64,000 nucleotides of DNA from Falsiroseomonas oleicola (GTDB taxonomy: Bacteria; Pseudomonadota; Alphaproteobacteria; Acetobacterales; Acetobacteraceae), in assembly GCF_019029495.1 (NCBI RefSeq), contig NZ_JAERQM010000005.1, positions 62,001-126,000 of the forward strand, in the 5' to 3' direction. Of this stretch, positions 15,581 through 24,357 are shown in pieces. Made by a program: the position numbers and the translations under genes. A model generated the notes under the pieces. It was given only the letters and a program-made list of their open reading frames with translations, was not told the DNA's origin and ran no database searches. Position 1 is the stretch's first letter, and each line of letters opens with the position of its first letter.

Positions 15581-17190
15581 GCCTTCCCGCCTTCGCGACA
15601 TTGCTGGAACGGCTGACCTTCACCCCCGGCCGCAATGCCAAGCTCGCCTTGCTGCGCGAATGGTTCGCCACCCAGCCCGACCCCGATCGCGGCATCGGCC
15701 TCGCCGCGCTGACGGGCGAACTGGTGTTCCGCGCCGCCAAGCCGGGCATGGTGCGGGAGCTGGTGGCGGCGCGCAGCGACCCGGTGCTGTTCGCACTCTC
15801 CTACGACTATGTCGGCGATCTCGCCGAGACGGTCGCCCTGATCTGGCCGGCCCGCGCCGGCATCAACGCGCCGCCGCCGGGCCTGGCCGAGGTGGTTGAA
15901 GCCATGGAGGCGACGCCCAAGGCGGAACTTCCGGCGCTGATCGCCGGCTGGCTGGATGCGCTGGATGCCAATGGCCGTCTGGCACTGATAAAACTGGTCA
16001 CCGGCGGGCTGCGCGTCGGCGTTTCCGCCCGTCTCGCCAAGACGGCCCTGGCCGATTGGGCGGGGCAGGAGGTGGCGGAGGTGGAGGAGGTCTGGCACGG
16101 CCTGGCCCCGCCCTATCTCGACCTTTTCGCCTGGCTGGAAAAGCAGGGGCCGCGCCCCTCCGCCGAGGACCGGCCGGTGTTCCGGCCGCTGATGCTCGCC
16201 CATCCGCTGGAAGCGCCGGACTACGCCGGCATCAGCGGCGCGACGCATCGCGCCGAGTGGAAATGGGACGGCATCCGCGTGCAGCTTTGCGCCGCGCCGA
16301 GCGGCCGCGCGCTGTTCTCCCGCGGGGCGGAGGAGATTTCGGGCGGCTTTCCGGAAATCCTGGAGGCGATGGATTTCCACGCCGTGCTGGACGGCGAATT
16401 GCTGGTGATGCGGGCCAATGGGGAGGGGATCGAGGTGGCGCCCTTCGCTGACCTCCAGCAGCGGCTGAACCGCAAGCTGGTCAGCGCGAAGATGCAGGCG
16501 GCCTATCCCATCGGCGTGCGGCTGTACGACATCCTGTTCGACGGCGCGGAGGATCTGCGCGCATTGCCTTTCGATGCGCGCCGCGCCCGGCTGGAGGCCT
16601 GGTTCGCGCGCACCCGCCCCGCCCGGATGGACCTATCCGAAGTCATCCCCTTCACCGAATTGACCGAGCTGGAACTGCTGCGCGCCGGGGCGCGGGCGGC
16701 GGCGATCGAGGGGCTGATGCTGAAGCGCGCCGACAGCCCCTATCTCGCCGGGCGGCAGAAGGGCGCCTGGTGGAAGTGGAAGCGCGCGCCGCTCGGCATC
16801 GATGCGGTGCTGATGTACGCCCAGCGCGGGCACGGCAAGCGCAGCAGCTTCTATTCCGACTTCACCTTCGGTCTCTGGCGACCCGATGGGGAAGGGGGGC
16901 GGGAGCTGGTGCCGGTCGGCAAGGCCTATTCAGGCTATACGGACCAGGAACTGCTGTGGATCGACCGCTGGATCCGCAACAACACCACTGCCCGCTTCGG
17001 CCCGGTGCGGGAGGTGGCGAAGTCCCTGGTGCTGGAAGTGATCTTCGACGCCGCCCAGCGTTCCGGCCGCCACAAATCCGGCGTCGCCCTTCGCTTCCCC
17101 CGCATCGCCCGCCTGCGCACCGACAAGCCGGTGGAGGAGGCGGATGAGCTGGCGACGCTGGAGGCGCTGATCGTGGGGGAGGAGGCGTAG
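15577..17190 (+). CDS. ATP-dependent DNA ligase (DNA_lig_bact type)
   Basis: A 537-residue ATP-dependent ligase sealing nicks in DNA. The adenylation lysine is K229 in EWKWDGIRVQL. Later nucleotidyltransferase motifs are DGELLVM near 275, AIEGLMLKRADSPYLAGR near 375-392, and WWKWKRAPLGIDAVLMYA near 398. The C-terminal OB domain contains RSGRHKSGVALRFPRI. An N-terminal helical domain (1-200) precedes the core, as in human ligase I. Length fits the family linked to cisplatin resistance. It is translationally coupled to the exonuclease. It is not a LigD fusion: no polymerase or phosphoesterase domain is present. Confidence 0.95.
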   Translation: MSLPAFATLLERLTFTPGRNAKLALLREWFATQPDPDRGIGLAALTGELVFRAAKPGMVRELVAARSDPVLFALSYDYVGDLAETVALIWPARAGINAPPPGLAEVVEAMEATPKAELPALIAGWLDALDANGRLALIKLVTGGLRVGVSARLAKTALADWAGQEVAEVEEVWHGLAPPYLDLFAWLEKQGPRPSAEDRPVFRPLMLAHPLEAPDYAGISGATHRAEWKWDGIRVQLCAAPSGRALFSRGAEEISGGFPEILEAMDFHAVLDGELLVMRANGEGIEVAPFADLQQRLNRKLVSAKMQAAYPIGVRLYDILFDGAEDLRALPFDARRARLEAWFARTRPARMDLSEVIPFTELTELELLRAGARAAAIEGLMLKRADSPYLAGRQKGAWWKWKRAPLGIDAVLMYAQRGHGKRSSFYSDFTFGLWRPDGEGGRELVPVGKAYSGYTDQELLWIDRWIRNNTTARFGPVREVAKSLVLEVIFDAAQRSGRHKSGVALRFPRIARLRTDKPVEEADELATLEALIVGEEA

Positions 17191-17213
17191 CGGCCCTCCT
17201 CCCGGCTGCCTGC

Positions 17214-18185
17214 CTACGCCGCCGCGGCCAGCGCCTCGCGCCGCAGCAGCGCCGTCAGATGCGCGGCGATGGCGCCCATGCCGGTCTGCGCGCCGCTGCG
17301 GCCGGCGCGGGCCTCGGCCTCGGGGTTGTAGTTGGTGTTGGTGTTGACGTCGTAGGCGAAGCTGTTGCCCTGCCGGTCGGTGATGAATTCGATGGCGCCC
17401 ACGCCGATCTGGTTGGCCAGCAGGAAGGCCTCCATCCGGTGGATCAGCGGATGCTGGAAGCCTTCCTGGATGACGAACTTCTGGCTTGGCGCGACCGCCG
17501 GGCAGACCTCGCCCTCCGCGACATCGCAGGCATCCGCAGGGCAGAGCTGGAAGCCCTCCGAAGTATCGACGCGCACGGCATAGAGAAACCGCCCGCCGAC
17601 GAATTCGGCGCGGGTGATGAAGGGCTCCGCCGCCTCGATGTAGCGCTGCACCAGCCAGATGCCGTCGCGCGGATGCGCCTCCGGGTCATCCGTCACCTCC
17701 AGCAGCGACAGCGCCTCATGCAGCGCCGCCTCGCTCTTCAGCAGGCGGACGCCGAGGCCCTTGCCGGCGCGGTTGTGCTTCAGGATGATCGGATAGCCGA
17801 GCTTGGCGGCGGCCTCCGGGATGTTCTCCCGCCCCACCACGGCCAGCGTCGCCGGCACCGGGATGCCGTGGATCGCCAGCGCCTGGTATTGCGCGACCTT
17901 GGAGAGTTCGAGCTGCAGCGCGCGGCGGCCATTCACCAGCGGGCGGTTGTGCCGTTCCAGCACCTCGATCACCGCGCCCGCATATTCCGGCGCATAGACA
18001 TGGCCGCGGGTGTGGGAGGAGGCGCTCATCCGGTTGTAGAAAACGCCCTGCGGCGGCGGCCGCGTCAGGTCGATCACGCCCCGATCCAGGAACCACTCCT
18101 CATAGGACGTGCCGAGCGCGGCGAAGGCGCTGCGCAGCGGCGCCACCCAGGCGTCGTTCTCGTGGATGACATGGACCTTGGTCAT
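17214..18185 (-). CDS. ATP-grasp (RimK-like) ligase
   Basis: A 323-residue ATP-grasp enzyme, a family that joins a carboxylate to an amine or thiol using ATP. The ATP-grasp core spans about 100-300: YPIILKHNRAGKGLGVRLL near 165, EPFITRAEFVGGRFLYAVRV near 218, and a metal-binding IEFITDRQGNSFAYDVNTNTNYN near 280. It resembles RimK-type alpha-L-glutamate ligases, but the substrate is unknown. The ATG at 18185 lies downstream of two hairpins. The last gene of a three-gene set with a metallophosphoesterase and a peptide-type binding protein. Confidence 0.8.
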   Translation of the reverse strand: MTKVHVIHENDAWVAPLRSAFAALGTSYEEWFLDRGVIDLTRPPPQGVFYNRMSASSHTRGHVYAPEYAGAVIEVLERHNRPLVNGRRALQLELSKVAQYQALAIHGIPVPATLAVVGRENIPEAAAKLGYPIILKHNRAGKGLGVRLLKSEAALHEALSLLEVTDDPEAHPRDGIWLVQRYIEAAEPFITRAEFVGGRFLYAVRVDTSEGFQLCPADACDVAEGEVCPAVAPSQKFVIQEGFQHPLIHRMEAFLLANQIGVGAIEFITDRQGNSFAYDVNTNTNYNPEAEARAGRSGAQTGMGAIAAHLTALLRREALAAAA

Positions 18186-18195
18186 GGTCGGGACC

Positions 18196-18222
18196 CTCTC
18201 GGCGGCAATTTCACGCCGAGAG
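18196..18222 (-). promoter_or_regulatory. Hairpin covering the ATP-grasp ribosome binding site
   Basis: Perfect 9-bp stem CTCTCGGCG/CGCCGAGAG. Its 3' arm contains the GAGAGGG that serves the ATG at 18185, so the folded form would hide the ribosome binding site. Confidence 0.5.
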
Positions 18223-18249
18223 AAGAGGATTTTTCTGCGACAAGGCAAT

Positions 18250-18290
18250 AGCGGCGGAAGAGAAAGATTTTTATTCCTCTCTGCGCCGCT
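18250..18290 (-). promoter_or_regulatory. Leader stem-loop between phosphoesterase and ATP-grasp genes
   Basis: Inverted repeat AGCGGCG/CGCCGCT (18250-18256 and 18284-18290) with a second inner AGAGA/TCTCT pairing around an A/T-rich loop. It lies in an unusually A/T-rich 124-bp gap. It could end transcription from the phosphoesterase gene or act with the next hairpin. Confidence 0.45.
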
Positions 18291-18309
18291 ATCTCGGAAG
18301 AATCCCGCC

Positions 18310-19185
18310 TTACTCCGCTGCGTCGTCGAGCACGGTCTGCTCCGCCGGCGGCGGGCAGGGCGGCATGTCGCGCAGGAACTTGTAGCGGCCATGCTCCTTC
18401 AGCACGGCCAGGTCATGCGCCACGGCGCCCGGCATGGGCAGCTCCGTCACCACCGCCTCCGGACCCGAGAAATCGACCGCCAGCGCACCGATGGCGGGTG
18501 TGCCGCCATGGCTGGCGGAGCCCAGGAAGGCCAGAGCCGGCAGCCAGAGGTGGCGGATGCCGTCCACCACCCGGTCGCGGCTGGCATGCAGATGGCCGCT
18601 GATGACCATCTTCACCCCGCCCGCCTCCAGCAGCGGCAGCAGCGCCGCGCGGGGCGCCGGGTTGATGGAGCTGGCGGTGGGCTGGTCCTCCGCCGCCGTC
18701 TCGATGAACAGCGGCTTGTGCAGCACCAGCGCCACGGGGCGGCCCTCGGCGCCGTCGATATGCTGCGTCATCCAGGCCATCTGCTCCACCTCCTGCGGCA
18801 GGGAGGAGCCGAGAAGCTGCGCATTCAGGCCGATCAGCCGCCAGGCGCCGACATCCAGCGCGAAGCGGTCGGCGCCGAAGGCCTCGTCCCAGCGCGCCAG
18901 GCGCGGGCCGTCGACGATCTGCGCCGGGTCCTGGCCGGGCGGCTCGTCGCCCACGTCATGGTTGCCGGGGATGGCCAGCACCTGGCCGCGCAGGCGGGAC
19001 AGGGCGCGGGCGGCGAAGTCCATCTCCTCGTCGCTGTCCGGGCCGTTGATGCAGAGGTCACCCGTGACGATCACCGCCTCCGCCATCGCATCATTGGCGG
19101 CATCGCAGGCGATCCGGAAATTGTCCCAGAAGAAGCCATGGGTGGGGGAGAGATGCAGGTCGGAGAGGAAGACGATCTTGCTCAT
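18310..19185 (-). CDS. Calcineurin-like metallophosphoesterase
   Basis: A 291-residue metallophosphoesterase of the 3',5'-cyclic phosphodiesterase/purple phosphatase fold. Metal motifs are in order: FLSDLHLSPTHG (6-17), VTGDLCINGPDSDEEMDFAA near 41, IPGNHDVGDE near 73, LHKPLF near 155, and ISGHLHASRDR near 196. It is cytoplasmic (no signal). The resemblance to CpdA-type enzymes is real, but the substrate is not established. Start ATG 19185; it begins 14 bp after the binding protein gene and is probably in the same transcript. Confidence 0.82.
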   Translation of the reverse strand: MSKIVFLSDLHLSPTHGFFWDNFRIACDAANDAMAEAVIVTGDLCINGPDSDEEMDFAARALSRLRGQVLAIPGNHDVGDEPPGQDPAQIVDGPRLARWDEAFGADRFALDVGAWRLIGLNAQLLGSSLPQEVEQMAWMTQHIDGAEGRPVALVLHKPLFIETAAEDQPTASSINPAPRAALLPLLEAGGVKMVISGHLHASRDRVVDGIRHLWLPALAFLGSASHGGTPAIGALAVDFSGPEAVVTELPMPGAVAHDLAVLKEHGRYKFLRDMPPCPPPAEQTVLDDAAE

Positions 19186-19199
19186 CGTTGGGCGGCCCT

Positions 19200-20753
19200 T
19201 CAGGAGAAGCGAAGCTGCGAGGCGCGGAAGTCCATGTAGTACAGCGGCGGATGCTGCCACTGGATGGCGCGGCGCTTCGCGAAATATTCGCGCACGGGAT
19301 AGAGGATCAGCGCGGGGGCTTCGGCCTCGAACTCATCCAGCAGCGCCAGCCAAAGGCGCTTGCGCTCGGCGGGGTCATTGGCCAGGCGCAGGGCGCGGAC
19401 CAGCTCGTTGAAGCGCACCGGCTGCCAGAAGCCGTTCTTCTGAAGCGAGTAATCCTCCGCCAGATGCACGGCGAGGCCACCGCCCAGCGGGTCCGGGAAG
19501 CGGAAGGCGATGGAGGTGGGGCGGATATCGGCGCCGGGCTGGGTGATGAGGGAGAGGTTCTCCCGCGTTTCCAGCCGCGTATTGATGCCGACGGCCTGCC
19601 ACATCTGCTGCACGATCTGCACCGCCTGCAGCATCTGCAGGTAGTAGCCGGGGGCGATGCGGATGACGATTTCCTCGCCCCTGTAGCCGGCCTCCCGCAG
19701 CAGGCGGCGCGACCGGTCCGGGTCGAAGGCGAAGCCGACGCGGTCCGCGTCGTACAACTCGCCGAAGGCCGGGATCTGCAGCGCGCGCATCGGCCGGAAG
19801 GCCGGCCCCCAGAGGCTGCGGCCCAGCAATTCCGTGTCCACCGCATGGTTCAGCGCGCGCCGCACGCGCGGATCGCGCAGCGCCGGGCGGCTGGTGTCGT
19901 AATAAAGGATATGCGCGAAATCGAGCGCCACATCGACGCCTTCCAGCGTCGGATGCTGGGCCAGCCCCTCCACCTGTTCCGGAAGCAGGTTGGTCACCAG
20001 GTCGTAGTCGCCCGCCTGCAGGCCGGCGAGGCGGGAGGAGGCCTCCGGCACCACGGTGAACACCACCTGCTTCGCCGGCGGCCGACCCTGCCAGTAGTCG
20101 TCATGGCTTTCCAGCACCGCGCGCTGGTCCCGCTGGAAGCTGGCGACGCGATAGGGGCCGCTGCCGACCGGTTTTGCCCGCAATCCGTCCCGGCCGCTCT
20201 CCGCATAGGCCTTGGCGGAATGGATCCAGCCGCCATAGGCGGCCAGACGCTGCGCCATCACCGGGTCCGGCGTCTTGGTGCGGAACACCACGCGCCGCGG
20301 CCCCTCGGCCTCGACGCCCGCGAGATGGCCGAAATTCACCCTTCCCTCGAAGGTCTGCACCGGGTCGCCCCACATCCGCTCGGCGGAGAAGGTGGAGAGC
20401 ACGTCATCGGAGGTCATCTCCGTGCCATCCTGCATCCGCACGCCTTCGCGCAGCGTGGCCACCCAGCTCAGCGGGTCGCGCTGTTCCAGGCTGGTGGCGA
20501 GGAAGGGGGTCAGGTGCTGCCCGCCCTGCGCGGCCTCGGCCCGGAAATCCCGGCGCCAGAGGGTGTCGAAGACATTGGTGGTGATGCGCAGCCCGACATT
20601 GGAGATCGCCTCCAGCGGCTCCAGCGTCGGCGGCAGCGCCTGCACGGCGATGCGCAGCACCGGCCGTGTATCGGCCTGGGCGCCGGCCACGCGCGGCAGC
20701 AAGGCAGGGGTGGCGAGCGATACGCCGAGCAGGCTGCGGCGGCTGAGGGTCAC
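19200..20753 (-). CDS. Peptide-type ABC transporter substrate-binding protein (family 5)
   Basis: A 517-residue periplasmic binding protein of the SBP_bac_5 family (peptides, nickel, opines). The N-terminus MTLSRRSLLGVSLA is a Tat signal with cleavage near AGA-Q27. The family region WVATLREGVRMQDG near 95 and GSGPYRVASFQRD near 200 are typical. No permease or ATPase for this protein is in the window, so it must work with a transporter elsewhere or serve as a sensor. First gene of the set with the phosphoesterase and ATP-grasp enzyme, divergent from dapF. Confidence 0.9.
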   Translation of the reverse strand: MTLSRRSLLGVSLATPALLPRVAGAQADTRPVLRIAVQALPPTLEPLEAISNVGLRITTNVFDTLWRRDFRAEAAQGGQHLTPFLATSLEQRDPLSWVATLREGVRMQDGTEMTSDDVLSTFSAERMWGDPVQTFEGRVNFGHLAGVEAEGPRRVVFRTKTPDPVMAQRLAAYGGWIHSAKAYAESGRDGLRAKPVGSGPYRVASFQRDQRAVLESHDDYWQGRPPAKQVVFTVVPEASSRLAGLQAGDYDLVTNLLPEQVEGLAQHPTLEGVDVALDFAHILYYDTSRPALRDPRVRRALNHAVDTELLGRSLWGPAFRPMRALQIPAFGELYDADRVGFAFDPDRSRRLLREAGYRGEEIVIRIAPGYYLQMLQAVQIVQQMWQAVGINTRLETRENLSLITQPGADIRPTSIAFRFPDPLGGGLAVHLAEDYSLQKNGFWQPVRFNELVRALRLANDPAERKRLWLALLDEFEAEAPALILYPVREYFAKRRAIQWQHPPLYYMDFRASQLRFS

Positions 20754-20881
20754 GGCAGAAGGCCTCCTTCGTCGCGGCGCAACCTAGGCGCGGGCGACGA
20801 CAGGGCGATGACAGGCCGATGTGGGCTGCGTGACGGTCGGCGCGGGTTTCATGGCCGCGCCGGGCGGCCTATATCCATGCT

Positions 20882-21712
20882 GTGAACATACCCTTCCGCA
20901 AGATGCACGGCCTGGGCAACGACTTCGTCGTGCTGGATGCGCGTGCCCAACCGCTGGCCATCACCCCCGCCGGCGCTGCCGCCATCGCCGACCGGCATTT
21001 CGGCATCGGCTGCGACCAGTTCATCGTCATGGAGCCGGGCAGGGACGGCGCGGATGTCTTCATGCGCATCCGCAACCCGGATGGCTCGGAGGCCGGCGCC
21101 TGCGGCAATGCCACGCGTTGCATCGCCGCTTTGGTGGCGGATGAGGCGGGCAAGGACCTGGTGGTGGTTCGCACCATCGCCGGCGACCTGCCGGTGGAGC
21201 GCCTGCCGGGCGGGCTCTGGCGCGCTGATATGGGCGTGGCGCGGCTCGGCTGGCAGGATGTGCCGCTGGCCTGGGATGTCGACACGCTGCACCTGCCGCT
21301 GGCGCGCGGCGCGGTGGCCGACCCGGCCGCCTGCTCCATGGGCAATCCGCACGCCACCTTCTTCGTGCGCGACCTGGACCAGGTGCCGGTGGCGGAGATC
21401 GGGCCGGGGCTGGAACACGACCCGATTTTTCCGGATCGCGCCAATATCGGCTTCGCGCAGATTCTCTCGCCGGAGCATATGCGGCTGGTGATCTGGGAGC
21501 GTGGGGCGGGCATTACCCTGGCCTGCGGCTCCGGCGCCTGTGCGGCCATGGTGAACGCGCATCGCCGGGGGCTGACCGGCCGGCGCGCCACCATCACCAT
21601 GCCCGGCGGCGACCTTCAGATGGAATGGCGCGAGGATGGGCATGTGCTGATGACCGGCCCGGTCGCCACAGCTTTCACGGGTACGCTTGATCTCTCGACC
21701 TTCGCCGGATGA
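20882..21712 (+). CDS. dapF: Diaminopimelate epimerase
   Basis: Converts LL- to meso-diaminopimelate for lysine and peptidoglycan synthesis in the cytoplasm. The 276 residues contain both catalytic cysteines: Cys74 in GACGNATRC and Cys215 in [11 protein letters not shown]. The N-terminus [16 protein letters not shown] is canonical. The start is a GTG at 20882. The stop overlaps the mtaB ATG by 4 bp, opening the dapF-mtaB-ftsY operon seen in many alphaproteobacteria. Confidence 0.98.
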   Translation: MNIPFRKMHGLGNDFVVLDARAQPLAITPAGAAAIADRHFGIGCDQFIVMEPGRDGADVFMRIRNPDGSEAGACGNATRCIAALVADEAGKDLVVVRTIAGDLPVERLPGGLWRADMGVARLGWQDVPLAWDVDTLHLPLARGAVADPAACSMGNPHATFFVRDLDQVPVAEIGPGLEHDPIFPDRANIGFAQILSPEHMRLVIWERGAGITLACGSGACAAMVNAHRRGLTGRRATITMPGGDLQMEWREDGHVLMTGPVATAFTGTLDLSTFAG

Positions 21713-22953
21713 GCGTGCGGACGCTGAATTTCGGCTGCCGCCTGAATGCCTATGAGACCGAGGCGATGCGGACGCTGGCCGCACAAGCCGGCCACGACGC
21801 CACGACGCTGATCGTCAATACCTGCGCCGTGACGGCCGAGGCCGAGGCGCAGGCGCGCCAGGCGATCCGCCGCGCGGCGCGCGAAAACCCCGGCACGCGC
21901 ATCCTGGTCACCGGCTGCGCCGCGCAGATCGCGCCCGAGGCCTGGGTGGCGCTGCCCGGCGTGGCGCGGGTGATCGGCAATGCAGACAAGCTGCGCCCCG
22001 AATCCTGGGACCCGGCGGCGCCTGCCGCGCCGGTGCCGGACATCATGCTGGCCGAATCCGCTCCGCCGCTGCCGGTGACGGAATTCGCCGGCCGCGCGCG
22101 GGCGCTGGTCCAGGTGCAGCAGGGCTGCGACCATCGCTGCACCTTCTGCGTCATCCCCTATGGCCGCGGCCCCTCCCGCTCCGTTCCGCTCGGCGTGGTG
22201 GTGGACCAGGTCCGCGCCCTGGTGGCGCGCGGGTATCGGGAAGTGGTGCTGACCGGCGTAGATATCGCCAGCTACGGCCCGGACCTGCCCGGCCGGCCGC
22301 GCCTCGGCCAGATGGTGCGGCGGCTGCTGGCGCTGGTGCCGGAATTGCCGCGGCTGCGGCTGTCCTCGCTCGATCCGGCCGGGATGGATGACGACCTCTG
22401 GCGGCTGCTGGCGGAGGAGCCCCGGCTGATGCCGCATCTGCACCTGTCCCTGCAGCATGGCGACGACCTGATGCTGAAGCGCATGAAGCGCCGCCATTCC
22501 CGCGCCGAGGCGCTGGAACTGGCCCGCCGCGCCCGCGCCCTGCGGCCGGACATCGCGCTCGGCGCCGACCTGATCGCCGGCTTCCCGACGGAGGCGGAGG
22601 ATCATTTCCAGCGGATGCTGGAGATGGTGGCGGAGGCCGGGCTGAGCTTCCTGCACGTCTTCCCCTTCTCCGCCCGCCCGGGAACCCCGGCCGCGCGCAT
22701 GCCGCAACTGCCGGTGCCGCTGCGGCGCGAACGCGCGGCGCGGCTGCGCCAGGCCGGCGCCGACGCACGCCAGGCCTTCTTCGCCGGCCGTCTCGGCCGG
22801 GTGGAATCGGTGCTGCTGGAACAGGGTGGCCGCGGCCATACCGAACACTTCGCCCCGGTCCGGGTGGCGGGCGCCGCGCCCGCCCCTGGCAGCCTGCGCC
22901 CCATGCGGGTGCTGGCCGCCGATGACCAGGGCCTGATCGCGGAGGCAGCCTGA
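21709..22953 (+). CDS. mtaB: tRNA t6A37 methylthiotransferase MtaB
   Basis: Radical-SAM enzyme that adds a methylthio group to t6A at tRNA position 37. The N-terminal cluster cysteines are 10 ([10 protein letters not shown]), 39 ([11 protein letters not shown]) and 70 (VTGCAAQ). The radical-SAM triad is 140, 144 and 147 (GCDHRCTFC). The C-terminal TRAM-like part is short. At 414 residues it matches MtaB rather than MiaB or RimO, as does the CRLN motif. Coupled to dapF by ATGA overlap, and ftsY follows three bases later. Confidence 0.96.
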   Translation: MSVRTLNFGCRLNAYETEAMRTLAAQAGHDATTLIVNTCAVTAEAEAQARQAIRRAARENPGTRILVTGCAAQIAPEAWVALPGVARVIGNADKLRPESWDPAAPAAPVPDIMLAESAPPLPVTEFAGRARALVQVQQGCDHRCTFCVIPYGRGPSRSVPLGVVVDQVRALVARGYREVVLTGVDIASYGPDLPGRPRLGQMVRRLLALVPELPRLRLSSLDPAGMDDDLWRLLAEEPRLMPHLHLSLQHGDDLMLKRMKRRHSRAEALELARRARALRPDIALGADLIAGFPTEAEDHFQRMLEMVAEAGLSFLHVFPFSARPGTPAARMPQLPVPLRRERAARLRQAGADARQAFFAGRLGRVESVLLEQGGRGHTEHFAPVRVAGAAPAPGSLRPMRVLAADDQGLIAEAA

Positions 22954-22956
22954 GCC

Positions 22957-24192
22957 ATGGCACTCAAGGGATTCTGGGACCGGCTGCGCGGCCGCGAACC
23001 GGAGGCGCCGCCCGCGCCCGTCACCCCACCGCCGGCCCAGCCGCCCACCCCCGCCGCCCCGGGGCTGGAGACGCCACCCGCACCGCCACCGCCGCCGGTC
23101 GCGCCCTTGCCGCCGCTGCCTGCGATTCAGGTGCCCTTCACCGCCCCGCCCATGGCCGAGGTGGCCCCGCCTGCGCCACCGCCGCCCGAACCCCCCCCGC
23201 CCCGCGACCCCGAGGCGGCCCTGGCCGAGGCGCTCGCCAGCAGCGAGCCCGAGCCCGAATCAGCCACGGGCGGTGGCTGGTTCTCCCGCCTCAAGACCGG
23301 CCTGTCGCGTTCCACCGCCCGGCTGACGGACGCCATCACCACCGTCTTCCGCAAGCGCCGCCTGGATGAGGCGGCGCTGGAGGAGCTGGAGGAGACGCTG
23401 ATCGCCGCCGATCTCGGCGTCGCCGCCGCGCATCGGATCGTCGAGGGCTTCCGCAAGACCCGCTTCGGCAAGGAGGTCTCGGATGAGGAGGTGAAGGCCG
23501 CGCTGGCCGAGGCGATCGCCGAAATCCTCGCCCCGGTGGCCAAGCCGCTGGAAATCCAGCCGCAACGCGCCCCGCATGTGGTGCTGGTGGTGGGCGTGAA
23601 TGGCACCGGCAAGACCACCACCATCGCCAAGCTCGGCCAGCAATATCGCGGGCAGGGGCTGAAGGTGATGTTCGCCGCCGGGGACACCTTCCGGGCCGCC
23701 GCCGTCGAACAGCTTCAGATCTGGGGCGATCGCACCGGCTGCGCCGTGGTCGCGCCGGCGAAGATGGGCGCGGACGCCGCTGGCCTGGCGCATGACGCCC
23801 TGGCCCGGGCGCGGGCGGAGGGGATGGATGTTCTGCTGATCGACACCGCCGGGCGGCTGCACAACAAATCCGCCCTGATGGAAGAACTGGCCAAGATCAT
23901 CCGGGTCATCCGCAAGCTGGACCCCAGCGCGCCGCATTCGGTCCTGCTGACCCTGGATGCAACCACAGGTCAGAACGCCCTGCAGCAGGTGCGTATTTTC
24001 AAGGAAATGGTCTCGGTTTCCGGTCTCGCGGTCACCAAGCTGGACGGCAGCGCCAAGGGCGGCGTGGTTGTGGCCCTGGCGCAGGAGATCGGCCTGCCCG
24101 TGCATATGGTCGGCGTCGGGGAAAAAGCGGGCGATCTGCGGCCCTTCACGGCCCGCGATTTCGCGCGGGGGTTGGTGGGGCTGGGCGAATGA
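22957..24192 (+). CDS. ftsY: Signal recognition particle receptor FtsY
   Basis: SRP receptor GTPase that docks ribosome-SRP complexes to the membrane for insertion of membrane proteins. The NG domain is complete: P-loop GVNGTGKTTT (213-222), DTAGRLHNK near 300, and TKLDGSAKGG near 360. The first 100 residues are not the usual acidic A domain but a proline-rich, low-complexity stretch (about 15-85), followed by a membrane-binding helix near 105-130. Third gene of the dapF-mtaB-ftsY operon. Confidence 0.97.
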   Translation: MALKGFWDRLRGREPEAPPAPVTPPPAQPPTPAAPGLETPPAPPPPPVAPLPPLPAIQVPFTAPPMAEVAPPAPPPPEPPPPRDPEAALAEALASSEPEPESATGGGWFSRLKTGLSRSTARLTDAITTVFRKRRLDEAALEELEETLIAADLGVAAAHRIVEGFRKTRFGKEVSDEEVKAALAEAIAEILAPVAKPLEIQPQRAPHVVLVVGVNGTGKTTTIAKLGQQYRGQGLKVMFAAGDTFRAAAVEQLQIWGDRTGCAVVAPAKMGADAAGLAHDALARARAEGMDVLLIDTAGRLHNKSALMEELAKIIRVIRKLDPSAPHSVLLTLDATTGQNALQQVRIFKEMVSVSGLAVTKLDGSAKGGVVVALAQEIGLPVHMVGVGEKAGDLRPFTARDFARGLVGLGE

Positions 24193-24357
24193 CAACCCGC
24201 TCGGGCAATTGAGGACGCTTTCCTGCAGCTTCCGACACATTGGTCACGGTTTCGCGATCACATTTATTGTTTTGTAAATTCCCTGTCGGGGGCGATGAAG
24301 CCGGACTAGTTTCGATACGGTGCACGCAAATGGTTGGCCTGCACCATATCGGAGACG

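Noticed and set aside
13580-15601. 673-residue minus-strand frame across RTX and exonuclease genes
   Set aside because: Opposite to an RTX protein and a metallo-beta-lactamase protein with conserved residues; no support for a second gene.
24320-24345. Inverted GGTGCA/TGCACC before the DUF4189 gene
   Set aside because: Six base pairs with a 15-base loop is within what chance would give; no supporting promoter or leader.
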